Assembly: GCF_015356825.1 (NCBI RefSeq)
Contig: NZ_JAACYW010000047.1
Span: 1 to 55,976, forward strand
Reading direction: 5' to 3'
Source of the DNA: Catenulispora rubra
Lineage (GTDB): Bacteria > Actinomycetota > Actinomycetes > Streptomycetales > Catenulisporaceae
Length of the DNA: 55,976 bases
Part shown: piece by piece, positions 26,116 through 34,672 of the stretch
How positions within the stretch are numbered: the first letter of the stretch is position 1
Layout of the letters: the number at the start of each line of letters is the position of its first letter
Made by a program: the position numbers and the translations under genes
Notes under the pieces: generated by a model
What the model saw: the letters and a program-made list of their open reading frames with translations, nothing else
Told to the model about the DNA's origin: nothing
Databases searched by the model: none

Positions 26116-28266
26116 ATGGCAGGAAACCAGACCTTCCCCAGTGGCGCCGACTACGCCGAGGCGATTCAGAACCCACGGATCTGCTTCCAGGATCCCGAGC
26201 TGCGTGATGGTCGGCCGGAATTGACGGGTCTCAGGCAACCCAGGCCGATCTCCGGCAACTTCGCCTCCGTGTTCTCCATGACCTCGCCGAGCGGACTTCG
26301 CTACGCGGTCAAGTGCTTCACGCGCGACGTCGCCGATCAGCGCAGCCGGTACGAGGCCATCAGCCGGCATCTCGCCCGAGTTGATGACAGCTCCCTGTCG
26401 CAACCCTGGCGCATGGACTTCAGTTACCTGCCAGACGGGATACTCGTCCACGGCAAGCGCTGGCCCGTGCTCAAGATGGCCTGGGTCGACGGCACGGGTC
26501 TGATCAGCTGGCTGGAGACGCACCGCGCCGATCACGTAGCCGTCCACAATCTCGCAGACCGCTTCGCCGCGCTGGTCGCGGATCTCGAAACCGCTCGCAT
26601 CGGCCACGGCGACCTCCAGCACGGCAACCTGTTGGTGGCACCCGACGGCACCTTGCGGCTCGTCGACTACGACGGCATGTTCGTGCCGGCGCTCGCCAGT
26701 GCCCGAGCAGTCGAAGAGGGACACCGGCACTACCAGGCTCCCATGCGCCGGAACTCAGGGGACTACAACGAGACCATCGATCGATTCTCCGCGTGGGTCA
26801 TCTACCTTTCGCTGATGGCGCTCTCGGTTGACTCGACTTTGTGGGACCGTCTGCGGGCCGCGGATGCCGAGCATCTCCTGACCTGCGAAGAGGACTACGC
26901 GACCCCGTCAGCGTCCTGGCGGCTGAACCAACTGGTCGCTACCGGTGGCGAGGTGGGCCGGATCGCTGAGATGGTCCGGGACCTCGCGGGCAAACCGACT
27001 CATTCGATGCCGAAGCTCGCGCCGGTGTCACGCGGCACCTCGACAAGCTCCGTGATCGAAGCGTCGCCCGCGCCCCACACCGCTGCGGGATCTGTCGCGC
27101 CGAGCGCCGGCCGTCGTCCGGCCTGGCTCGACGACCACATCGAGCCCACACCGGCCCCTGCGCAGGCGCGGTTCACGCACCGTCGGCCCTCCGATGTGGT
27201 CTTCGCACTCTCAGGACTGCTCACGACGGCGTTGGGACTCATCGCCATAGTCCTCGACCCGCTGATGGCGTACCTCGGCACCATCGTGATCGCGGTCGGA
27301 CTTGTGATCGCAGACCTCGGCCGACGAGCCCGTCCGGAGTGGCGGACGGCCCGTGACACACGCCGGTCGCGGGCGAAACAGATCGCCGCCTTCGGCGATC
27401 CGGCGGGGCGACTTCAGCAGGTGGAGCGGGACCGCGTCAGACAGGACACGCAGATCTCGCAACAGATCGACGCCGTGGTCCGAGAGCAACGCGAGGCGGT
27501 CACCAGGCGAGTGAACGACGTGGCGCGGGTGGACCGCACACTTGCCGGGCAGTTGTCCGCGATCTCTCAACGCAAGCAGCGGATCGAGGCGGATCACAGC
27601 AGGCGGATCACGTTGGAACTCGAGCGGATCCGTACCGCCCACGTCCAGGACCGGCTGCGTCGCCACACCATTCACCAGGGCATCAAGGGCATCAATGGCC
27701 TGGGTCCGGCCGCGGCTGCCACACTCACCGCGCACGGTGTCCGTACCGCGGCCGACGTCCAGATCGCGCTTGTCGCCGGAAGCCCCGCGTACTCCTCGCG
27801 TATGGCGTATTTCGTGCTGCCCGGCGGCAACAGGACGCGGATCGACGGAATAGGGGAGGTCAAGGCGAAGGCGCTGCTGGCGTGGCGGGACGGCCTGACC
27901 CGTGAGGCGCTGCGCACCGCGCCGACTTCGCTGCCGCCCGGTCAGGAATCCGCCCTGCGGAACGCCAAGAGCGCCGACTTCGCAAGCCTTGATGCCGAGC
28001 ACCGCACGGCAGAAGACTCGGCCCGGTTGGAGAAGATCAACCTCAACGTCAGGGCGGGTCAGGAAGCGACCCGGCTGGCCGATCGGCACAAGGAGTTGTC
28101 GGCCGAGCTGGCGGGCGGCCGAGTGAAGTTCTCATCGGAAGCGGCGGCGCTGCGAGACCAGGTGAACCAGCGGAATCGGGCGGTCGCTGCAGCCGACGTG
28201 GAGCGGCGCGGTTTCCGCCGATTGCGACTTCACCGCTATCTGGTGTTCGCCGTCCTCGGGTCATGA
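26116..28266 (+). CDS. Membrane-anchored protein kinase with coiled coil and helix-hairpin-helix motifs (YegI-like)
   Basis: A 716-residue protein. The kinase-fold domain (about 40-290) has Lys66 in YAVKCF, the catalytic loop HGDLQHGN (164-171) and DYDG (184-187) in place of DFG, as in divergent bacterial kinases. Two membrane segments lie at about 360-400, then a basic coiled coil (about 405-520). Two helix-hairpin-helix motifs follow, GINGLGPAAAATL near 525 and RIDGIGEVKAKALL near 575, which normally bind DNA. A second coiled coil closes the protein. The same kinase-HhH combination occurs in E. coli YegI. I infer phosphosignalling linked to DNA at the membrane. Confidence 0.85.
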   Translation: MAGNQTFPSGADYAEAIQNPRICFQDPELRDGRPELTGLRQPRPISGNFASVFSMTSPSGLRYAVKCFTRDVADQRSRYEAISRHLARVDDSSLSQPWRMDFSYLPDGILVHGKRWPVLKMAWVDGTGLISWLETHRADHVAVHNLADRFAALVADLETARIGHGDLQHGNLLVAPDGTLRLVDYDGMFVPALASARAVEEGHRHYQAPMRRNSGDYNETIDRFSAWVIYLSLMALSVDSTLWDRLRAADAEHLLTCEEDYATPSASWRLNQLVATGGEVGRIAEMVRDLAGKPTHSMPKLAPVSRGTSTSSVIEASPAPHTAAGSVAPSAGRRPAWLDDHIEPTPAPAQARFTHRRPSDVVFALSGLLTTALGLIAIVLDPLMAYLGTIVIAVGLVIADLGRRARPEWRTARDTRRSRAKQIAAFGDPAGRLQQVERDRVRQDTQISQQIDAVVREQREAVTRRVNDVARVDRTLAGQLSAISQRKQRIEADHSRRITLELERIRTAHVQDRLRRHTIHQGIKGINGLGPAAAATLTAHGVRTAADVQIALVAGSPAYSSRMAYFVLPGGNRTRIDGIGEVKAKALLAWRDGLTREALRTAPTSLPPGQESALRNAKSADFASLDAEHRTAEDSARLEKINLNVRAGQEATRLADRHKELSAELAGGRVKFSSEAAALRDQVNQRNRAVAAADVERRGFRRLRLHRYLVFAVLGS

Positions 28267-28306
28267 AGCAGGCGTCTTTCGAGCATGCGACTGGGGAGGT
28301 GGTGTC

Positions 28307-28996
28307 GTGACACGCAGACGGAGCTCGACTACGACGGACGTGACGGTCCTCGCGGGCCGGCTCGTGACCGTGACCGTGGTGGCTGTAGTGAAAGCCGTGG
28401 TCAGAATGCCGTCGCTGCTCCTGTTGCTCGCGCCGGTGCTGTTGGTCGTGGCCGCCGATGGCAGCGCTGGAGATCCGTTGCGCAGCGCAGTCCTGATCAT
28501 CGGGACTATCGTGGTCGCCGGATTCTTCGGGCGCTGGCGGTACCGTAGATGGCTGCAGAGGCAGGCCGACAGAGCGGCTGCGGAGCAGCTGCAGGCCCTT
28601 CGTGCACGGGAGATCGCCACCTACCACGCCATGAACGCACGGCAGTTCGAGGAAGCGCTGGCTTATCTCTGTGCCAGAGATGGATGTTCGCAGACGTCTG
28701 TTGTCGGAGGCTCCGGCGATCTGGGGGCGGACGTCGTAGCCGTCACCCCGGATGGTCGGCGACTCGTCATCCAGGCCAAACGCTACGCACAGGGAAACAA
28801 CGTGTCCGGCCCGGATCTCCAGCGGTTCGGAGGGACTTGTTACGCGATTCATGGAGCGCACGTCGCCGTTGTCATCACGACTGGTGGTTTCACCAGGCAA
28901 GCGCGTGAGTACGCGGCCAAACTCGGGATCCGGCTGATCGACAATGACAGCCTCGCCGCTTGGGCCTCGGGGACTGGCCCGGCGCCGTGGAATTGA
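28307..28996 (+). CDS. Membrane-anchored Mrr-like nuclease
   Basis: A 229-residue protein with two hydrophobic segments in the first 80 residues, a short linker helix, then an Mrr-type PD-(D/E)xK nuclease: NARQFEEALAYLCARDG, GGSGDLGADVVAV (catalytic Asp) and LVIQAKRYAQ (QxK). The last segment, VAVVITTGGFTRQAREYA, is also family-typical. It starts at a GTG preceded by GGGGAGG and lies 40 nt after the kinase-like gene, so it is probably the last gene of the same operon. Placing a nuclease at the membrane suits cleavage of incoming DNA or coupling to a membrane signal. This is inference. Confidence 0.85.
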   Translation: MTRRRSSTTTDVTVLAGRLVTVTVVAVVKAVVRMPSLLLLLAPVLLVVAADGSAGDPLRSAVLIIGTIVVAGFFGRWRYRRWLQRQADRAAAEQLQALRAREIATYHAMNARQFEEALAYLCARDGCSQTSVVGGSGDLGADVVAVTPDGRRLVIQAKRYAQGNNVSGPDLQRFGGTCYAIHGAHVAVVITTGGFTRQAREYAAKLGIRLIDNDSLAAWASGTGPAPWN

Positions 28997-29051
28997 TCGT
29001 CACGGGCATCAAAGATATTCATGCCTCATGATCGCGATCTGCTGCCGTCGA

Positions 29052-29082
29052 GCGCCGCCGCGCTACTACAGCACGGCGGCGC
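29052..29082. terminator. Hairpin terminator between convergent operons
   Basis: GCGCCGCCG and CGGCGGCGC form a perfect 9-bp stem with a 13-nt loop, between the nuclease stop (28996) and the convergent secreted-protein stop (29098). There is no U-tract. Confidence 0.55.
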
Positions 29083-29097
29083 CCGACCGACAGCCGA

Positions 29098-32000
29098 CTA
29101 CGGCGTGTAGCTCACCACCGGATTCGTCACCAGATGCGTGTCGGTGAGCGACCCGTCCCCGCCGGTGAACGCCACCAGCACCTTCGGCGGCAGCGTGACC
29201 GCCGCGTCCAGGACCTGCGTGCCGTCCAGCGTGACGACGACGTGCGACGCCGCGGTGATGGTGACCGTGACCGCGTGCGCCCCGGTGTTCCGGAGCGCCG
29301 GGATCGCCGTGTTCGACGCGACCGCGTTCAGGTTGGCGTTGCCGAAGGTCGCCGTCCCGACCGCGCACCATGCCGCGTGCCCGTAGATTCCCATGTCGCC
29401 ATACGTGTTCAGCGAGACGAACGTCGCCGGCAGCGCCGCGACGCCGAGTCCGCCGCCGGCCTGGCCGAGCGCCGTGTTCGTGGTCTGCGACGCGTCCAGC
29501 AGGGCGAACGTCATGCCGTCCGCGCCCTGGGTCGCCGACCCGGAGATGGTCGCCGAGAACGACGCCGTCAGCCCGATCGGGTTCACCGCGGTGCTGTTGA
29601 CGACGGTCCCGGCCGAGCCCGTGGTGCCGTCGGCGGTCAGGGTGGCCGTTCCACCGGGTGCGGCCGTGGTGCCGGCCGCGACCACGGCCGTGCCGTTGGC
29701 CCGCCACGTGGCGTCGGTCAGCGCCGGCAGGTTCGCGGTGACGCCGCCGGTGCCGCCGTAGCCGGACAGGGCCACGGTGACGGTCCCGGAGGTGGTGGTG
29801 ACGCCGAACGAAGAACCCTGCGACCCGGAGGCGGACGAGGTCGGTGCGAACGTCACGGGCACCGTGACGGTCCCGGCCGGGGCGACGGTCACCCCCGCGG
29901 CCGGCAGCGTCGCGGTGAACGCGCCGGTCGGGGCCGTCACCGAGGTCACCGTCTCGGTGCGGCCGCCGTTGTTGGTCAGCACGACGTTCTGCGAGGCGGT
30001 GCCGCCGATCGCGACGTTGCCGAACGCCACCGAGCCCGGGTTCGCGGTCAGCGCCTGGCCGACCGGTGTCGAGGTCCCCGGCGCGATGCTCAGGCCACTG
30101 ACGGCGATGACGTTGTTCAGTCCGCCGGTGCTCCCGGTGAACCCGGCGAACGCGCTCGCCGGGATGACCCCGGCGGCCGGCGCGTAGTTCAGCAGCTGCG
30201 TCCCGTCCACCGACACCTTCACCGAGGAGCCGGTGACCGTGACGGCGAGCTGGTGCGCCGCCGACCCCCACGCCGCGGGCAGTTTCGCCGCCGCGAGGCA
30301 GTTGACGTCCTGGCCGCCGTCGCCCGGGCCCTGCGCGACGCACACGTAGTCGCCGTAGCCGAGCTTGCCGTTCCACGACGAGGCACCGACCACCGCGAGC
30401 CCGGTCAGGCCGGAGAAGCCCATCCCGCCGCCCGCGGCGCCCACGCCGGCCGCCGTGCCCTTGGTGGCGTCGACCAACGCGAAGCTGAAGCCGTCGCCGC
30501 CGGTGCCACCGCTCATCCGCGCGGTGAACGACGCGGTCAGGCCGTTCGTCGGCACCGCGGAGGTGTAGAACGCCGAACCCCGCTGGTTGTTCGTCGCCGG
30601 GGTCAGCTGGATGGTGCCCGCCGCACTGCTCGGGAGCGTCGCCGCGCCGTTCGCCTGCCACGAGGTCGGCGGCGTCGGCAGGACCGGCACGCCGGTGCCG
30701 GTGATCGGCTCGTTCATCACGCCCTGCCCGCTGTCGGGCGTCAGCGTGTACTGAGTCGTCTGCGCTCCCGTCGTCGAGGGCTTGAACTGCACGGTGACTG
30801 TGATCGTCTGGTCCGCACCGAGAACAAGGCCTTCGGGGACCGGGTTCGGGACGTTGAAGTCGCCGCCGGGCGCCTTCGCCTTGGACAGCGTGGTCGGGAT
30901 GTTGCCGGTGTTCGACACCGTGAACGAGGCCGAGGCGGTGGCCCCGACCGGGACGTTCCCGAACGCCAGGGTCGACGGGCTGAACACCAGGTTGGCCTGT
31001 CCGGTGATGGCCGAAGCGGAGATCGGCACGGTCAGCGTCCCAGACGTGGAGCTCACAGTGACCGAGGCGTTGTCCGTCGCCGCGACCGTCGGGGCGTAGG
31101 TGATGCTGAACGCGAAGGTGCCGCCGGCCGGGACGACGGTGCCTGCTGCCGGCAGTCCGGTGACCGTGTAAGGGCTCGTGGGTGCGGTCGTGCCGCTGAT
31201 CGTCTCAGCACCCGTACCCGTGTCGGTGACGGTCACGTTGACCGTGTCCGTCGTCCCCGTCGGCTGCTGGTTGAAGGCGACCGTGCCCGGCGAGGCACCG
31301 AAACCGGGCTTGACGCCGTAGCCGGTCACGCCGACGCCGACGGTGCCGGAGTCGGTAGCGAAGTCGACGATCCCGGTCACCGAGCCGGCGGCCGTCGGCG
31401 CGAAAGACACCGGCAGCGACATCGTGCCGCCGGTGGCCAGCGTCACCGGCAGCGTGGGCGCGGTCGCCGAGAACGGTGCGGCCGCGGTGATCCGCGAGAT
31501 CGTCACCGGCTTGGTCGCGGTCACCGTCAGCGTGGCGGTGCCGGAGGACCCGACGTTCACCTTGCCGAGGTCCACCGTGGCCGCGGTCAGCGCCGCCGTG
31601 GTCGGCGAGCCGAAGGCCATGACAGTGCCCTGCGTCGAGCCGTTCTGCACATCGCCGCGCGTTCCGACGTAGACCTTCCCGCCGTCGGTGGCCGGGGTGG
31701 CGAACTTGGAGGCGAAACCGATCGGCCAGGAGCCCAGCAGCGCCAGCGTCCCGTTGCCGTCCGGCACGGCGTTGTAGGCGCGCAGCTGGCCGCCGGTGCC
31801 GAAGGAGCCGCCGGAGTACTCGACCCACACCACCGCGGTCCCGGAGGTGGTGCCCGAGGAGGTGACGACCGGCGCGCCGGAGGTGTAGCCGAAGCCGCCG
31901 CCGCTGCTGGTGCCGGCCAGGCTCAGCACGGGAGTCCCGGCGCCGTCGAGGCCGTACTTCAGGGCCCGCAGCGGTGCGCCGTTGTCGACGACGTAGGCGT

Positions 32001-33231
32001 AGCCGCCGTCGCCGCCCCAGAACGCCGGGTGGTTCCACTGGCCGCCGGCCCCCGGTGTCATGGTGCTGACATCGGCGTCGGTGCCGCCGGGACCCTGCGC
32101 CATGCCGCCGAGATTGTCGCGGTCGAGCAGGAAGACCCGACCGTCCTTGCCCTGCTGCATCAGCAGGTGCGGGTGGGCGGCGGTACCGAAGGTGTCCGGC
32201 AGGGCCATCGGGCCGCCGGAGGCGAGATCCTTGTCCGCGCTGTCCAGGTCGTGCGCGTTCGTCGGCGAGAAGAAGTCCGCCGTCGACAGCGAGCCGTCGG
32301 CATTGACCGACAGGTGCACCACCGCCTCGGACAGATATGGCGGCGGGTTGGTTCCGGCCGCCGGGGCCGGCGAGACGCCGTTGCCGGTCGCGATGTACAT
32401 CCCGCCATTGGCGTCGGCGACGATCCCGCCGCCGGACTGCCAGATGCCACCGCCGCCGCCGGCCCAGGTGACCTCCGAGGCCCACATCGCGGTCTGCTTC
32501 CCGGCAGTGGAGACGCCCACGACATAGCCACGGTAGGGACCGTTGTCACAGTGCGAGCCGAAGGCCGCGTAGACGACGCCGTTGAGGAGCAGCAGGCCGG
32601 GGCGCTGCATCTGGTGCTCGGCGTTGAAGGGCACGTTCTGCGGGTCGTTCGACGGCGAACCGCCGATCCGCACCGGGAAGCCGGCCTTCTCCGTGCCGTC
32701 CACCGGCGACACCGCGTGCATATACCAGTTGGGACTGGTGATATCCGTGCCGTCATTGACCTTGGCCGTGAAATAGACGTATCCCGAAGCCGGATCGTAA
32801 ACCGGGGTCGAGGTCACGCCGATGTTCGGATAAAGGTCTGTGCACTGGCTCCAGACTTTCGTGATCGGCCAGGCCGGACCCACGTCGTCGGTCCATCTGA
32901 TGGCCCCGGTGGCGGGATCCATACCGTATATCTTGTCATTCTCGGTCGCGGCGACGACGGTGTTCTTGACGACGATCGGCTGTGCGTAGACCTGGCCGTC
33001 GACCGGAGTGCTGAACAATTGCCCGAACGAGGACGACGCGACGCCGGCCGGGGTCAGCGCGGGTTCGTTCCGGTCCCATCCGGTCCTGTAAGTATCCTGC
33101 GATACCGTGGTAACGTCGGCACTGGCCGCGGGTGAGGGCAAGGTGAGAACCGCCGAGACCAGTACGGCGACGACGGCGACGGCGATCGCCGGCCGTGCGC
33201 GCCTTCGCGTGATTCTGCCCGAAAGAAGCAC
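29098..33231 (-). CDS. Giant secreted protein: PQQ-like beta-propeller, choice-of-anchor domains and two L-type-lectin-like domains
   Basis: A 1377-residue exported protein. A signal peptide (about 1-38, RRRARP then a hydrophobic core ending ASA) is followed by a PQQ/quinoprotein-like beta-propeller (about 40-540; repeated GKVY/GYVY strands). ASH/choice-of-anchor D beta-sandwiches lie at about 540-850 and 1060-1155, with the recurring VAFGNVxxG motif. Two legume-lectin-like domains lie at about 855-1055 and 1165-1377, each opening with W(Q/R)ANG. AGGGGG lies 4 nt before the GTG start. There is no LPXTG or membrane anchor. The layout suggests an extracellular carbohydrate-binding adhesin or matrix protein. 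It is divergent from a membrane glycosyltransferase operon, so a role in binding that operon's polymer is possible. Confidence 0.85.
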   Translation of the reverse strand: MLLSGRITRRRARPAIAVAVVAVLVSAVLTLPSPAASADVTTVSQDTYRTGWDRNEPALTPAGVASSSFGQLFSTPVDGQVYAQPIVVKNTVVAATENDKIYGMDPATGAIRWTDDVGPAWPITKVWSQCTDLYPNIGVTSTPVYDPASGYVYFTAKVNDGTDITSPNWYMHAVSPVDGTEKAGFPVRIGGSPSNDPQNVPFNAEHQMQRPGLLLLNGVVYAAFGSHCDNGPYRGYVVGVSTAGKQTAMWASEVTWAGGGGGIWQSGGGIVADANGGMYIATGNGVSPAPAAGTNPPPYLSEAVVHLSVNADGSLSTADFFSPTNAHDLDSADKDLASGGPMALPDTFGTAAHPHLLMQQGKDGRVFLLDRDNLGGMAQGPGGTDADVSTMTPGAGGQWNHPAFWGGDGGYAYVVDNGAPLRALKYGLDGAGTPVLSLAGTSSGGGFGYTSGAPVVTSSGTTSGTAVVWVEYSGGSFGTGGQLRAYNAVPDGNGTLALLGSWPIGFASKFATPATDGGKVYVGTRGDVQNGSTQGTVMAFGSPTTAALTAATVDLGKVNVGSSGTATLTVTATKPVTISRITAAAPFSATAPTLPVTLATGGTMSLPVSFAPTAAGSVTGIVDFATDSGTVGVGVTGYGVKPGFGASPGTVAFNQQPTGTTDTVNVTVTDTGTGAETISGTTAPTSPYTVTGLPAAGTVVPAGGTFAFSITYAPTVAATDNASVTVSSTSGTLTVPISASAITGQANLVFSPSTLAFGNVPVGATASASFTVSNTGNIPTTLSKAKAPGGDFNVPNPVPEGLVLGADQTITVTVQFKPSTTGAQTTQYTLTPDSGQGVMNEPITGTGVPVLPTPPTSWQANGAATLPSSAAGTIQLTPATNNQRGSAFYTSAVPTNGLTASFTARMSGGTGGDGFSFALVDATKGTAAGVGAAGGGMGFSGLTGLAVVGASSWNGKLGYGDYVCVAQGPGDGGQDVNCLAAAKLPAAWGSAAHQLAVTVTGSSVKVSVDGTQLLNYAPAAGVIPASAFAGFTGSTGGLNNVIAVSGLSIAPGTSTPVGQALTANPGSVAFGNVAIGGTASQNVVLTNNGGRTETVTSVTAPTGAFTATLPAAGVTVAPAGTVTVPVTFAPTSSASGSQGSSFGVTTTSGTVTVALSGYGGTGGVTANLPALTDATWRANGTAVVAAGTTAAPGGTATLTADGTTGSAGTVVNSTAVNPIGLTASFSATISGSATQGADGMTFALLDASQTTNTALGQAGGGLGVAALPATFVSLNTYGDMGIYGHAAWCAVGTATFGNANLNAVASNTAIPALRNTGAHAVTVTITAASHVVVTLDGTQVLDAAVTLPPKVLVAFTGGDGSLTDTHLVTNPVVSYTP

Positions 33232-33421
33232 TTTACCCCCTGCGCGGATCCCGATCCGGCCATTGTGCCGGAAGCCGGAAACTACCAGCGCCCAAGCACC
33301 TCGGCGATCGCGGTGCGCAATAATTTACACTCCGTTCCCAGAGCGTTGGCTTTGGCCATGGGAAAGTGTTGAGTGCGGGCCACCCCGGGTCGACCGGTCG
33401 CGTTCAGGGGGATCCAACTCA

Positions 33422-34672
33422 ATGTTCTCAATCGCCATCATCTTGTTCTCCGCGTTCCAATTCGGCGTCGCGGCTTTCACCTTGTGGTGGATGCTGCACG
33501 CCTGGCGCACGCCGGAGACGCTCGAATCCACGAAGTTCGCAGCCCCCGACGGCGACTGCGGCCTGTCGTTCTCGCTCCTGGTGCCGGCGCGGCACGAGCA
33601 GGAGGTCCTGGACCACACGGTGACCCGGCTGCTGGAGTCGACGCACACCGACTACGAGGTCCTGGTCATCGTCGGCCACGACGACCCGGAGACCGCCGAG
33701 GTGGCGCACGGTCTGGCCGCGCGGAACGCCGACCGGGTCCGGGTGGTCACCGACTACCACGAGAAGAAGAACAAGCCCAAGGCGCTGAACAACGCGCTCC
33801 CGCACTGCCGCGGCGAGGTCGTCGGGGTCTTCGACGCCGAGGACCAGGTGCATCCGGAGCTGCTGGCGCACGTCGACCACGCGTTCCGGGACACCGGCGC
33901 CGCGGTCGTGCAGGGCGGCGTGCAGCTCATCAACTACCACTCCTCCTGGTACAGCCTGCGCAACTGCCTGGAGTACTTCTTCTGGTTCCGCAGCCGGCTG
34001 CACCTGCACGCCAGCAAGGGCTTCATCCCGCTCGGCGGCAACACCGTGTTCGTGCGGACCGACCTGCTGCGCGCGAACGGCGGCTGGGACCAGGAGTGCC
34101 TGGCGGAGGACTGCGACCTCGGCGTCCGGCTCTCGTCGCAGGGGGCGAAGGTGGTCGTCGCCTACGACTCGGAGATGGTCACCCGCGAGGAGACGCCCGG
34201 TTCGGTCGTCGCGCTGATGAAGCAGCGGACCCGCTGGAACCAGGGCTTCCTGCAGGTCCTGCGGAAGAAGGACTGGAAGCGGCTCCCCTCGCGGCGCCAG
34301 CGCATGCTGGCCCGCTACACGCTGATGACGCCGTTCTTCCAGGCGTTCTCCGGCATCCTGGTCATGCTCGGCTTCACCGTCGCGCTCATCACGAACGTGC
34401 CGATCGGGGTCGCGCTGATCTCGTTCCTGCCGGTGATCCCGATGCTGGCGACGTTCTTCTTCGAAGCCGTGGGGCTGCACGACTTCGGCAAGCAGTACCA
34501 GCTTCCGGTGCGGCCGCAGCACTACGTCAAGCTGCTCCTCGGCGGCCCGGTCTACCAGCTGATCCTGGCCTGGGCGGCGCTGCGCGCGGTGTGGCGCGAG
34601 GCGCGCGGCCGCAAGGACTGGGAGCTCACCAAGCACGTCGGCGCGCACCTGGAAGCCGAGGCCGCACTCTGA
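33422..34672 (+). CDS. Membrane family-2 glycosyltransferase (processive type)
   Basis: A 416-residue protein. An N-terminal membrane helix is followed by a GT-A catalytic domain with LSFSLLVPARHE, the DAEDQ metal-binding motif, the acceptor-site ECLAEDCDLG (ED) and QRTRW, the Q-x-x-R-W signature of processive enzymes such as cellulose and hyaluronan synthases. Three or four membrane helices close the protein. AGGGGGAT lies about 9 nt before the ATG. The next gene starts within its stop (TGATG). It probably builds a membrane-bound or exported polysaccharide from a nucleotide sugar. Confidence 0.88.
   Translation: MFSIAIILFSAFQFGVAAFTLWWMLHAWRTPETLESTKFAAPDGDCGLSFSLLVPARHEQEVLDHTVTRLLESTHTDYEVLVIVGHDDPETAEVAHGLAARNADRVRVVTDYHEKKNKPKALNNALPHCRGEVVGVFDAEDQVHPELLAHVDHAFRDTGAAVVQGGVQLINYHSSWYSLRNCLEYFFWFRSRLHLHASKGFIPLGGNTVFVRTDLLRANGGWDQECLAEDCDLGVRLSSQGAKVVVAYDSEMVTREETPGSVVALMKQRTRWNQGFLQVLRKKDWKRLPSRRQRMLARYTLMTPFFQAFSGILVMLGFTVALITNVPIGVALISFLPVIPMLATFFFEAVGLHDFGKQYQLPVRPQHYVKLLLGGPVYQLILAWAALRAVWREARGRKDWELTKHVGAHLEAEAAL

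Noticed and set aside
29134..33135. A 1333-residue plus-strand open frame opposite the secreted propeller/lectin gene
   Set aside because: Arg/Gly-rich translation without domains, antisense to a gene with a signal peptide and recognisable folds.
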